Below are positions 14,301 to 24,306 of a stretch of DNA of 64,000 nucleotides, piece after piece. The stretch spans positions 26,270,233 through 26,334,232 of the forward strand of contig JAJEKV010000003.1 in the NCBI GenBank assembly GCA_021234155.1, written 5' to 3'. Under the pieces are notes generated by a model. The model was not told where the DNA came from and did not search any database. It worked only from the letters and a program-made list of their open reading frames with translations. Both the position numbers and the translations under genes were made by a program. Origin of the DNA: Isoetes taiwanensis (lineage: Eukaryota > Streptophyta > Lycopodiopsida > Isoetales > Isoetaceae). Each line of letters begins with the position of its first letter. The stretch's first letter is position 1.

Positions 14301-15398
14301 CTCCTTATTGCTACATTCAACCTATTTTGGACGTCATTGCCAATAATGGTATATGCCTTATTTGACAAGGATGTCAGTTCATTTACTGTGGAAAACAACC
14401 CACAATTGTACATGGAGACACAGAAAATTAAGAAAAATGAGTTCCTTATTAGCATGATGAAGTGGGCAGTTGTTGGCTCATGGCACTCCATAGTGGCATA
14501 CTTTTTCCCCAGATTTGCCTTTTCCTTCACAAGGTACCTGCTATTTTGTTGTGACTCTTTTTCTAGTTAACCTCACATTACGTCTTACCATCAAAGTTTT
14601 GCATCTTCCAGGAATGGAGTAAAAGGCGGTCTTTTCTTCAATGGTGTAGTTTCTTATGCATTGGCAGTTATTATAGTGAACATAAAGGCGGCAACAATGA
14701 CACATACATTCACTTGGATTTCGCATTGTGTGCTATGGATTGTGTCCATTGGCCTATGGTTCCTGCTGATGTTCGTTGCATCAGTCCTTTGGAAGAATTT
14801 GAAAGTTTTTCCAGATTTGAGTGATATTGGTATTGAATTATTCTGCAGCAAAGAAGTTTGGGTTCTCATATTTTTGGCTACCATTGCTGCACTTATGGCA
14901 GATCTGACATTTGCAGTATTCCACAGGCATATCTTTCCACTTGATAGTGAAATTATGCAGGAGATTGAACATGGGTGGAGAGAGGGCAAGCCCATTGCAT
15001 TTCAGCCCTTTGTTGAAAGAGTATCATACACAGAAGATCAAATTTCTGATATGTTAAGTAAAATGCAGGAGGCAGAACAGCTCGCGGGTCAAAATAAGCC
15101 CGAGGCAGAACTAGTGCCAGAACCAAAACCTGTTCTAGATAGTAGACGCCCTTCGAAGAAAGAAGGCAAATTTTTACCCCCCAGAAGGCTTACTTGGAGG
15201 GAGGTTGTATCAGAGGCCGAAATTGAGGACATCAATGTACCTGAAGCATTGAGCAGATATGGAAAACAAAAGAGCAGCGGATTTCAAATTGTTACTAGTC
15301 TGTCAGATACAATTTTAGAACCTCGGCCCTTAGTTGCTGGTCCATTGCCGCCTTTACAGATAGGGCCAATATTAGAACAGAGACGTCTGTCTTCGTAG
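2382..15398 (+). CDS. P4-type ATPase, phospholipid flippase (C-terminal ~890 residues, 12 exons)
   Basis: Membrane pump that moves phospholipids to the cytosolic leaflet (established for the P4 family; substrate not readable here). Exons: 2382-2550, 4404-4736, 4821-4886, 7114-7208, 7296-7440, 7571-7684, 7776-7868, 9663-9828, 10712-10860, 13846-14045, 14180-14533, 14612-15398. All have GT/AG borders and phases that join without a break. Visible in order: TM4 with the P4 hallmark PISL ([13 protein letters not shown]); phosphorylation site DKTGTLT; nucleotide-binding YCKGADSVI; the motif TGDKLETA; hinge [17 protein letters not shown]; then HGRWSHRRN and four to six membrane segments. A soluble tail of about 150 residues rich in P, E and K ends at TAG 15396-15398. 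The first exon starts on the third base of a codon, so at least one further exon, with the actuator domain and TM1-3, lies left of the window. The start of exon 7571 could instead be 7574. It is closer to P4 flippases generally than to any one ALA member I can name. No internal stop was found. Confidence 0.92.
2551..4403 (+). other. Flippase intron, no gene
   Basis: AT-rich intron between exons ending GQ and beginning VEYVLSD. The short string GTTGGATGGAGTTTAAAG occurs twice (near 3201 and 4148), suggesting a diverged duplication. Short reading frames on both strands have no recognisable content. Confidence 0.75.
4887..7113 (+). other. Flippase intron, no gene
   Basis: A 2.2-kb intron. A small direct repeat (AGAAGTTCTACCAT, twice within 5862-5893) is the only local structure I noticed. 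No transposon coding sequence was recognised. Confidence 0.7.
8364..9446. repeat. Repeat-rich block in flippase intron with 32-bp tandem units
   Basis: This lies inside the intron 7869-9662. At 9331-9446 a 32-bp unit containing GCTGATATCGGATGTCC and GGATTAACCA is repeated about 3.5 times, with starts near 9331, 9363 and 9395 plus a shortened last copy. The same GTCCGGATTAA word also occurs at about 8370. GTTGCACCGGAAC at about 8393 is met by its near-inverse GTTCCAGTGCAAC near 9283, so the block may be a small decayed inverted-repeat element. The inverted match is only about 15 bp, so that reading is weak. No protein is recognised. Confidence 0.5.
9829..10711 (+). other. Flippase intron, nothing recognised
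   Basis: Intron between exons 9663-9828 and 10712-10860. Read on both strands; I see no repeat or coding remnant that I can support. Confidence 0.65.
10861..13389 (+). other. Flippase intron (first 2.5 kb), one short hairpin
   Basis: Largest intron of the gene. A small perfect hairpin with arms CCGGGGTT and AACCCCGG lies at about 12402-12426. Short frames at 11981-12307 and 12619-12863 have no family features and I treat them as chance. Confidence 0.6.
13390..13785 (+). pseudogene. Second Copia remnant (RT to RNase H linker) inside flippase intron
   Basis: Fragments in several frames match Copia signatures also present in the element at 1-1935. [20 protein letters not shown] near 13400-13465 corresponds to the segment before the YVDD box. 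Near 13688-13770 TRPDIL and [16 protein letters not shown] correspond to AAKRVLRYIKGTHDFG of the first element. It has no LTRs, is shrunken, and ends about 60 bp before the acceptor of exon 13846, so it sits close to a splice site without disturbing it. Confidence 0.75.
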
Positions 15399-15518
15399 AA
15401 TATCTTTGTATTTTATTCCATTGGCTATGAAAGTTGTTATGAGTTAGGCTTTTGGAGTTTCATATAGAAGATGCATTGGAGCAGGAATAGAAAGGATGAA
15501 AATAACCAGACGGTTTCT

Positions 15519-15539
15519 TTTTTTTTTTTTTTTTTTTTT
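15519..15539. repeat. T homopolymer tract downstream of flippase gene
   Basis: A run of about 20 T about 120 bp after the flippase stop codon, at the left edge of the duplicated block that follows. It could be the reverse-strand poly(A) of a retroposed sequence, but no target duplication was found. Confidence 0.6.
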
Positions 15540-16830
15540 GGGGGTTTGTATGGTGTTTGGGCAGGTTAAAGGGGTGTATGTATATTTGCCACTGTTTGAA
15601 GAGGGTTTTGCCATGGTTCACTATTCAGTTTTTTATGGTTCGAGAATAGAATATCTGGTAAACCATTCCGTGATGTGTAAGCAATGTTTCCTTTGCTCTT
15701 TATATGTCTAAGCATTATAGGTGATTGATCAGAAAGAGGCAAAAGTGCTTAAAGGAACCCAATTACCCCAACATTACTTTATAATCTTGCTGAATAGTTT
15801 GTTCTAAGACAGTGATGTCATATGTTGTATATAGCTAAGCTATATTGTTTACATTTAAATTATATGTTTTGCAAATATATACTAAGCTCAGTTTAGTCTG
15901 TTTATAGGATTGTAAACTGGATCGATAGTAGTCTTGTTTTATCATGTGGTTTATAGCTAATTAGTGATTTTTGAATTTTGAATGTAATTGATGGTGGGGG
16001 ACACATTTTGCATCGTAGGGGCTCGAGGCGGTGCTGTCAGCCGAAGTGGTGCACAAGTAGCGGAGCCGCGAGTGCCGCCGAGGCTGTCCGCACCGCCAAG
16101 AGCCGCTACAAGGGCGGAGTGCCCCCATGCCATCAATTACGGGACTATGATTACGGACAATATAGGACTCCAGAAATTGAAGTTTTGTTGGTTCTGTTGA
16201 AGAAACGACAATCTTCAAAGCTTTTGCTCCTCCATAAGTTTTCATCTACGATCTATATTTTTTTGCAATATTTGAAGATCTTTAAGATGTTTTTCTTTGT
16301 GGCAATGCAAAGCTTTGCTTCAATATTTCGGATGTTGGAGGATGTAGAGGTTGAGTTTCGGCTAGATGAGACCTTCAATGGGCCCGAACATTAAATAGCT
16401 GCGTAGGGCTGCTATCCATGGGTTAGGGCTTTGCCATAAATGCATCTGCACTTTAATTTTTTTTAACACGTGTCAACTCTATATTCATGCTCAGCACATA
16501 AAAATTACCATCAAACAAAAAACTTATCTGCATTATATACGTAGTGATAGTAATTCAATTTCATCTGTGATGTCTTGCTAGATCAAAATCTTAGAATTCA
16601 CATGCAAGAGGAAAGTGATTGATCTTCCTCTTAATGATTTGGAGTCTCCTTGTCATATTACTAGCGAGGAAGGTCATTCTTATGCCTGTAGTGAGGAAAA
16701 GGAGTCTAATAGCGGGGACATGTCCTTGGGCTTAGAAGAAGATTCTCATGCAAATGTGTCAAAAGATAAAGCCACTTCATCTTCTATACAACCGATTCCT
16801 AAGCCTAGTGGAACCACACTAGGTGTATGT
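15540..16830 (+). repeat. Duplicated block, copy 1
   Basis: Left copy of an imperfect tandem duplication. The part at about 15590-16440 recurs at about 16860-17950, including GAGGGTTTTGCCATGG, GTGATTGATC and the CG-rich segment around 16020-16140. The part at 16605-16830 recurs at 18190-18378. The offset grows from about 1.26 to 1.58 kb through indels. The CG-rich segment encodes in one frame SAPPRAATRAECPHAINYG; I do not recognise it. At 16615-16830 a frame gives ITSEEGHSYACSEEKESNS, an acidic Ser/Glu-rich stretch also present in copy 2. It is probably a decayed transposon or gene. Confidence 0.7.
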
Positions 16831-16849
16831 ATATTTGTTGGGGGTTTAT

Positions 16850-18378
16850 GGTGTTTGGTTGAAGAGGGTTTTGCCATGGTTCAGTTTTTTATGGTTCCAG
16901 AATAGAATACCTGGTAAACCATTCTGTGATGTGTAAGCATTGTTTCCTTTGCTCTTTATGTCTAAGCATTATAGGTGATTGATCGGAAAGAGGCAAAAGT
17001 GCTTAAAGGAATCCAATTACCCCTTACATTACTTTATAATCTTGCTGAGTAGTTTGTTCTAAGACAGTGATGTCATATGTTGTACATAGCTAAGCTATGT
17101 TGTCTACATTTAAATTATATGTTTTGCAAATATATACTTTTTTTGACACAGCGATCATGATCTCTTCACCAATCAGGAGAAGCTCAGTTTAGTCTGTTTA
17201 TAGGATTGTGTTCTGAGTAGAGCTATATACACATGGATCGATAGTAGTCTTATTTTATCATGTGGTTTATAGGTAACTAGTGATTTTTTAGTTTTCTTAA
17301 GTGACCTTTACATAATTGATGACAGGGGAGACATTCCGCACCATAGGGGCTCTATGCGGTGCCGTTAGCCAAGGCAGCGCATGAGCAGCGGAGCCGCGAG
17401 TGCCATCGAGGCTGTCTGTGCCGCCAAGAGCCCCTACGAGGACGAAATGCGCCCATGCCATCAATTACGGGATGTAATACACGTCCAGGCTATGTGTGTA
17501 AAATTAACATGATAACCAACTACACCATGAAACCAATATTAAAAGTATTGGCTTTTGAAAAGTCAATCAACATTTTTGCCTACTATAATGCTCCGGAGAC
17601 ACATTGACCTATTTGTGGTCATTGGGGAAGGCCTAACACATTGAGGACTTTTGTGAATACATGGCTCAAGTGCACCAAACAAAGGAAGAGCATGTAGAAA
17701 CTTGTTTGACTCTGGAGCAAAAGATGCTGCTTTTAAGAAGAATGTTGCTGCAAAGGAGGATTCACAACAGATTTTTATGCTATTCAATTCCATTTTCCTT
17801 GGTTTCCTTTGAGATCACGTCTCAAAGATATAGACCCGAACTTCCCATCTAACTGTGGATGTTGGAGGATGTAAAGGTCAAGTTTGGGGTAGATGAGATG
17901 CTTCGATGGGCCCGAACATTAAATAGCTACGCAGGGCTGCTATCCACGTGTTATACCATGCTAACTTGCAATTTAATTGGGGCTCCGCCATAAATGCATC
18001 TGCACGTCATTTTTTTTTAACACACGTGTCAACTCTATATTCATGCTCAGCACATAAAAATTACCATCAAACAAAAAATAGAATCAAACAAAAAACTTAT
18101 CTGCATTATATATGTAGTGATAGTAATTCAATTTCATTTGTGGTCCAGGAAATATGTCTCGCCAGATCAAAATCCTAGAATTTATATGCAAGAGGAAAGT
18201 GATTGATCTTCCTCTCAATGATTTAGAGTCTCCTTGTCATATTAGTAGCGAGGAAGGTCATTCTTATGCTTGTAGTGAGGAAAAGGAGTCTAATAGCGAG
18301 GACATGTCCTTGGGCTTAGAAGAAGATTCTCATGCAAATGTGTCAAAAGATAAAGCCACCTATATAACCTATTGCTAA
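16850..18378 (+). repeat. Duplicated block, copy 2
   Basis: Right copy of the block at 15540-16830, diverged by substitutions and indels. It holds 17280-17480 (matching 15960-16150) and 18150-18378 (matching 16560-16800), the latter encoding ISSEEGHSYACSEEKESNSE. Around 17610-17800 a frame-broken coding remnant is absent or much altered in copy 1. Copy 2 alone continues into the zinc-finger-like remnant downstream, so it probably keeps more of the original element. Confidence 0.7.
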
Positions 18379-18757
18379 GCCTAGTGGAATCACAAAGAAG
18401 AAAAGGCAAAGCATCCTTGTCATTGAACGTTCATTTAGGAATGACTGGTTAGCAGAATTTTCACACATTGGGCAAGCTATAATAGATGGTATGGAATAGG
18501 TCAGATGCAAAGCTTGTTCATGGGGAAGAAAGAGAGATGTCCTGATGTGCTTCTCCAATGTAAATATGATAACATTATGAAATATCATGGTAAGAAGAGG
18601 TCTATAGTACGTGATGAGAATGGTGGAGTTATGGGAAAAGTCTTTTGGGATGAGAAGAATAGACATCTTAACATTTTTAAGACCTATGAAGAACATTTGT
18701 ATGGTACAACAAAAGCTAGACAAGACTACTCCCATACATATGGTGTTTTCAAAAGTT
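18370..18757 (+). pseudogene. Zinc-finger-like coding remnant of a probable transposon
   Basis: Continuous with the Ser/Glu-rich stretch upstream. One frame reads KKKRQSILVIERSFRNDWL, AEFSHIGQAIIDGME, a TAG, then VRCKACSWGRKRE. After a frameshift near 18540 it continues LLQCKYDNIMKYHGKK and on to about 18757. Cys-x2-Cys followed by Lys and His suggests a BED-like or C2HC zinc finger such as those at the N-terminus of many plant hAT-type transposon proteins. That family link is inference. At least one stop and one frameshift make it non-functional. Confidence 0.5.
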
Positions 18758-18759
18758 GA

Positions 18760-20340
18760 TAGGTTAAATTTTGTTGCTATCTTTGGGAAAGTCCATGAAG
18801 AATTATCCTCACATGATAGATCATTTGAATTGCATAAAGACGAATTTACAAGTTGGTTCAAGTTGGATCATGCGAGAGTTTCCTTCGATATGATGGGGAG
18901 GGGCATGTGTGCATACATCTTAAAGATCAATTTCTTCGCATGCATTTCAGGACAAGGAGGGGTAGAGGAAACTATCGCACGAAGTGCGAGATGAAGAGTT
19001 CTGATTTTCAAGGCTTGATTGAGACAAGTAAGCTTCATATGAAACAAGTAAGTCATCTTTATTCCTATGTGAATTTAAATGTACTTTATTGTTACAAGAA
19101 ATTTATCACTAGCGAATCAAATTCTTTTTGTTTAATTCTTCGGATTCACTTGTTCTAGATACCATATGAGCTCATAATCTTGTTGGAATAACAATACCTC
19201 ACATTTGGCAAGCTCTAATTGGCATTCCTTTGCATGACACCAATCCATTATAAAGAAAGAATTTCTCATCAATGTAAAGATGATACAATGCAAAAAAAAA
19301 TGAGACACATTTTATTAATATTGATACTGGACCTTGAATTCTCCAAGATCCACTTAAATTTGACCTAAGAAAAATCGTGTCCACCTCACGAATCACCACA
19401 AACGTTTTGGAGTTGTGCTTGAGAAGCTCTTCCCCGCGTAACATGTGTCCTCTATGAGCCTAGGTAAAGGAAATAATTTAAGCTTGATAAAAAAACCACC
19501 CCACAAATTACTACAAACTTTTCAATCTTAGGAATGTATTTGAGAAGTTCTTCTCCATTTAACATGTGTCCTGTTGTATATGAGACCAAGTAAAGGAAAT
19601 AATTTAACCTTGATGAAAAACCCGACGGACAAATATAAAACACAAATTGCATAATCTTGAGAATATGCCAAAGGAAGCCTACGACTATATGTGAGGACAT
19701 ATAACAGACGAGTTGTCTAGCTTTTACTATTAAGAGACAATTTCGGCTTGAAACTTGCAAGGTGTAATAAAGCTTGCAAGATGTAATAGTTCATTCATAT
19801 CACATCGCTAAATTACTTGAGACTAGTTTCTTATAATTCTTGCTTATTGAATGCTTCATGATACAATTGCAGTATGATTCATATGACCATTTAAATATTT
19901 TTAGGTGTTAGATATACGAGGCCTATATTCCTATTTTAGAAGGCTCCTAACTTCACCAAATTGTAGGAGGCTGCCCAGCAATCTTAAATGATTTTTAGAT
20001 AGAATTCATTTGGTACAAAACTGTGTATATACAGTAGTGCAATGAATCAACTGAATAATGAGTGCGGCCTCATCCACCTTGTGGCAGACCATTCCTCCCC
20101 TTTGCAACTTCTATGAATAATATTCGGATCTTGTGTCCCATCATGTCTCTGTAAGTTCAAACTTAGCATGCAAACCATAATATATCAAGTCAATGACATG
20201 AAATTAGCATCCATGCTCCAAAACAAAATTGCATTGCCTTTTCTAAGGGAATTTAAGTTTTAAGCACACAGAAAAATGGGCTAGAAACAGGAGGTTTAAG
20301 CTCTGAATTAGTAAAGAAAATGGATTAGAAACAGGGATTT
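18760..20340. other. Intergenic stretch, no gene recognised
   Basis: AT-rich sequence. A word around GAAGCTCTTC/GAAGTTCTTC plus CATTTAACATGTGTCC occurs twice (near 19421-19450 and 19545-19572), a sign of a small old duplication. Possible frames at 18611-18994 may extend the upstream remnant but show no motif. Confidence 0.55.
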
Positions 20341-20501
20341 AAAACATCATGGAAGCATTCACGCGGGTGAGAATTCTCCCTTATGAATATTTATTGAAGG
20401 AAGAGTGCTCGAGCTTCGACTATGGGATCCGACGAAATGCCCAGTTTTTAGTACAAAAATGCTGCTTCTGCAGAAAAACATGGTTACAAGAAGAGCCCGC
20501 A

Positions 20502-20620
20502 TTTTCTTCTCGATTCATATCCTTTGCCTGAAGGCTATTCCAGAATCCCTTTGCAAGAAGATGGCTACACTTTCTTCTCTATTCATATCCTTTGCCTGAA
20601 GGTTATCCCAGAAGAGACAA
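20502..20620. repeat. Two tandem ~68-bp units
   Basis: ATTCATATCCTTTGCCTGAA occurs at about 20513 and again at about 20581, with flanking TTTCTTCTC in both. The period is about 68 bp. The tract lies just before the Gypsy-like gag and may belong to that element's untranslated leader. Confidence 0.7.
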
Positions 20621-20855
20621 CGGTTCTTCAAGGTGATGAAATTACTCCTTTTACTGGTGAGAAGATCCAAAAGCAAGCAAAACAACTTGCACCCCTTCTT
20701 CCATGTGTGTTGCCTCATTGTCTGGGAAGCATTGGCTATGGCAGTGCAAGTTTCGTACCGATTGCTTGCGGGGCAAGAAATAGGCAGATTCGCGAATATC
20801 CGCAATAAATGCATCTGGGCAACAAAAAATGGAGGTAATCGATTGGAGGGCTGCC

Positions 20856-22136
20856 ATGGCTGATCCAACGGAGGGAATGGCACAACCAATTGGCACAACC
20901 AATTGATGGTTTGTCGGCTATAGCATTGACCGATGGCATAGTACCCACGCTCCGGGACATCCACTTGGAGGAGTTGCCTGTGTTCAACTTTGAGACGATG
21001 CTACAGGCACAACCCAGTGTGGGGTTGTCAGTTCCTTCCATAGCCGTTGTTAATGTGCAGCCTACTACTGGAACCGGACACCTTGGGGGTAATCCAGTTC
21101 CACAAACGGGTTTGGCAGCTAGTGAGGCAAGTGATGTTATTAGTGGAGTAGGCTTTGGGAGCAGTACTCCTACATCACCAATACTAACGACTGCGACAGT
21201 AGTTACTGCTACACCAGGGGATTCCCAGGAGAAGCAATCTTTGATTGCTAAAACTCTGGACAATATGCAAAGACAAATGAACCGATGGATTATTGAGAGC
21301 GCTGCCCGGGAGCAACGCCTCAAGGAATCTCTTGATCGGCTCATGCAAAACTCTAGGAGTGCTGCAAACAACTCTACAACCCAAACGGTACGAGGTACTG
21401 CAAGGGGACGATCGGCTGCGAGTGCACCACTTGGAGTTGGTCGCGCTGTGCCAGATACAACAAACCCAGATATTAGTGAGTCGTCTGAAGAGACCTTGGA
21501 TGGACTCTCTGAGGAGGAGATCAAGGCTCTTGAAAAGATGAAGATGTCGGAATCTGACGAAACTAGTACGCCAGAGGATGCTATGCTCTAGTTGGGACGC
21601 ATGAAATTATATTATGCGGCTACTAAGAAAGGCGATACAACAAAGGTATTGCACGCTTCTCTTAAGTTAAAAAGTATTGTTGCTTCGTGGTGGGCTAGTC
21701 ACACTGACAGCGGAAGGACCTTTTGGTCTTGAACTGATTTTTATAAACAAATTTAAAGATGAGTATACGCCTCATTTTAATAGTCGTCATGCGCTAATAT
21801 CACTCCGGGAGTCAGTGCAAATCGGGACTTTACAGGAGTATGTTAGTAAGCTTCACGGGTTGTTTGCGAGACTTCCCGATCTTACCCCTCAAATGAGAAT
21901 GGACCACTTTGTGAACGGTTTAAAGGAAATCAGTATTAAGACACACCTTTTGCAAGCGGAATCCAAAGGCTTCGAGGAAGCAGTTGAGCTTACAAGGCAA
22001 TTGGTTGGTCGTGAGGAACCTCAGAAGACCAAGAAAAGTTTTGATTGGAAGTCAAAACAAATTGAAAATTCTGCAGATGGAGCTTCATCTGCTAATAAGA
22101 GGAAGCAAAATCAGTCAAACAAAAAGGTTGTGGGGT
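20856..22136 (+). pseudogene. Ty3/Gypsy gag (N-terminal and capsid part)
   Basis: A reading frame starts at ATG 20856 (MADPTEG) and is broken by a 13-bp tandem duplication (GCACAACCAATTG twice at about 20880-20906); the frame resumes as 20890-21591. That part encodes a Pro/Thr/Ser-rich region, a coiled-coil-like helix (DNMQRQMNRWI...) and ends at TAG near 21589. It resumes as LKLKSIVASWW, then from 21677 FINKFKDEYTP, LRESVQIGTLQEYVSKLHGL, MRMDHFVNGLK, the retrotransposon gag pattern. Interrupted by stops and a frameshift between 21591 and 21730. Confidence 0.85.
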
Positions 22137-22555
22137 AGTCTAAAGATTCCAATCAGAAAAAGGCAGCTATAAAGTGTTATAATTGCCAGGGCATGGATCA
22201 TTATGCGAGAGAATGTCCCAAGCCGCAAAAGCCAAAGAAAGCCGTAGCTGCAACGGCCAAAACACCATCGAATGGTGAAACCGTGAAGATCCTGTCGGTT
22301 ATCGCGAGGAAAGAAAGCATGGTAGATGTTTCTTCTAAGGCTTTCTTTGGTAAAGTTAGTGTTTTAGGTAGAATTAAGGAAAAGAGTGTAGTTGTTCTTA
22401 TTGATTCTGCGAGCACTAACAATTTCTTATCTGTAGACTTAGCAAGGGAGCTAGACCTGGAGCTGACGAAGGTGACTCCGTATGTAGTTGAAAGAGAGGC
22501 GGGGCCTCACGTTCAGCGTCAAGATCAACAAGTGCAGGGCAGGGCGTGGACTTGA
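22137..22555 (+). pseudogene. Ty3/Gypsy zinc knuckle and protease region
   Basis: After a TAG at 22136-22138 the frame continues with a CCHC knuckle, CYNCQGMDHYAREC (Cx2Cx4Hx4C). Then comes the aspartic protease start VVLIDSASTNNFLS, where the usual DSG/DTG triad reads DSA, probably a lost active site. The frame ends at 22553-22555 after PHVQRQDQQVQGRAW, where the protein drifts out of frame. It follows the gag in the normal Gypsy order. Confidence 0.85.
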
Positions 22556-22869
22556 TACTTCAAGATAGAAGTTCACCTAGAGCAGTACAGTTTAGAATTG
22601 ATGTTGATTTGATCAATTTAAAATGTTATGATGTCATTTTGGGGATAAAATGGCTTCAAACTGCACGTCCGCTCATTGACTGGACATCCCATGTATAACT
22701 TTCGAGTTAGAAGACACTAAGTCTGTTAATATATAAGGATCACCTTGCGTGGGGCCCGGGAAATTATTATCGGCCACACATGCCAAGACTGCTTTTAGAG
22801 TGAATAATAATCAAGTTTTTTGAATATATGTATATAATGATGATATATGTGTGAAAACTTGTAATTCAC

Positions 22870-23220
22870 TGATAGGGCAACCAGATGGAAGTTCCCAGCT
22901 TCATCCTCAATTACTTGATCTTTTAGAAAGATACAAGGATGTGTTTCCCGAGGAGTTGCCTATAGGGCCACCTCCGTCAAGAGAAGTGGAACATGAGATT
23001 GACCTTGAGCCTTGAACTAAACCAATGGCAAGAGCACCTTACCGCTTGAGTCCTCTTGAGTTAGAGGAAGTTAAAAAGCAGGTTAAGGAATTGCTTGAAA
23101 AGGGGTTTATCCAGCCAAGTAAGTCTCCTTTTGCAACTCCAGTGCTGCTAGTTAAGAAAAAAGATGACACTATGCGCATGTGCATAGATTATCGTGCCCT
23201 TAACAAATGCCATTTAGAAA
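22870..23220 (+). pseudogene. Ty3/Gypsy reverse transcriptase, truncated after YRALNK
   Basis: The region 22910-23010 gives LLERYKDVFPEELP and REVEHEIDLEP, then TGA near 23015, then MARAPYRLSPLELEEVKKQV, GFIQPSKSPFATPVLLVKKK and MRMCIDYRALNK. These are the N-terminal RT motifs of Gypsy elements. Similarity stops at about 23215, and roughly 130 bp later the tandem array begins, so the palm domain (YVDD box), RNase H and integrase are gone. The deletion join is somewhere in 23215-23346. Confidence 0.88.
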
Positions 23221-23837
23221 AAACCCATACGTCGCCCCTAGGCAGTAACTGCTCTTTGGACCATTCCCAGGCCACCCGATGGCACTCCCAAGGCAAACTC
23301 CCAGTCCCAAGGCCTGCAAGCGCGACTTGCCCTTGGACCGTAACAGTACTAAAGCTGAATAGGTTACTATTGAAAATATTTTTTCTTCTTTCGAAAAAAT
23401 TTAAAATTTTGTCCTCCCACATTTCTTGAATTAGCCATGCATTCTTAAGTTCGGATCTAGAGCTTCGCCTCCATTTCTATGGATCTGAGTATTTAAAATT
23501 ATAGATTCGCTTCTTATCACCTTTGTAGATCAAATGGTTCTTTGCTAGCTCTAGTGTCCAATAGTAGATCAAAAAACTGACAAGAACTACTCAGTTTTAG
23601 TTAGATATAATATGTCTCTTTAGGATATTATATCCCTGTAAGTTGTATGTAGCTTGAAATCTAACTTGGTTTTTTCCAATAAACATAATAACATTGGCAA
23701 CATTCGCCTAAATTTCAATGAAAGAGTTCGTCGAAAAAATCATATCTAATTTAGAAAGCTTATGATTCACCTGTTCTTCTAAATTACGCCTATGCAAATT
23801 TGGCCTTAAGGGCAACCCTGCTATGGTTATTCCCTTC

Positions 23838-24274
23838 CTTTTTTTTTTTTTTTTGAAAGAACGGGGTGTTTTTTATATTTATCAGAATAAAAAGTACAAT
23901 GTTTCAAACATATAGAATAGAATAGAATAGTTTTTTTAACGTCCACAACATCTTCATCCTTTATGCGCAGAAACTTATTCTCTGCTCTTTAAGCTAATAT
24001 ACATGAAGCGCATGGTGATCTCCCATATGGTGACCAGAAAAGACAAGAAGATACTGGAAAAAATAGCTCCTGAAGCTTTCTTTTACACATTGAAGAACCA
24101 AAGCGGATACTCTAGAAACACTGAAGATAGAAGAAGAAGAAGAAGAAGAAGAAGAAGAAGAAGAAGAAGAAGAAGAAGAAGAAGAAGAAGAAGAAGAAGA
24201 AGAAGAAGAAGAAGAAGAAGAAGAAGAAGAAGAAGAAGAAGAAGAAGAAGAAGAAGAAGAAGAAGAAGAAGAAG

Positions 24275-24306
<32 letters not shown>

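Noticed and set aside
20736-21524. 262-codon minus-strand frame opposite the Gypsy gag
   Set aside because: It is a mirror frame of a recognised gag coding region.
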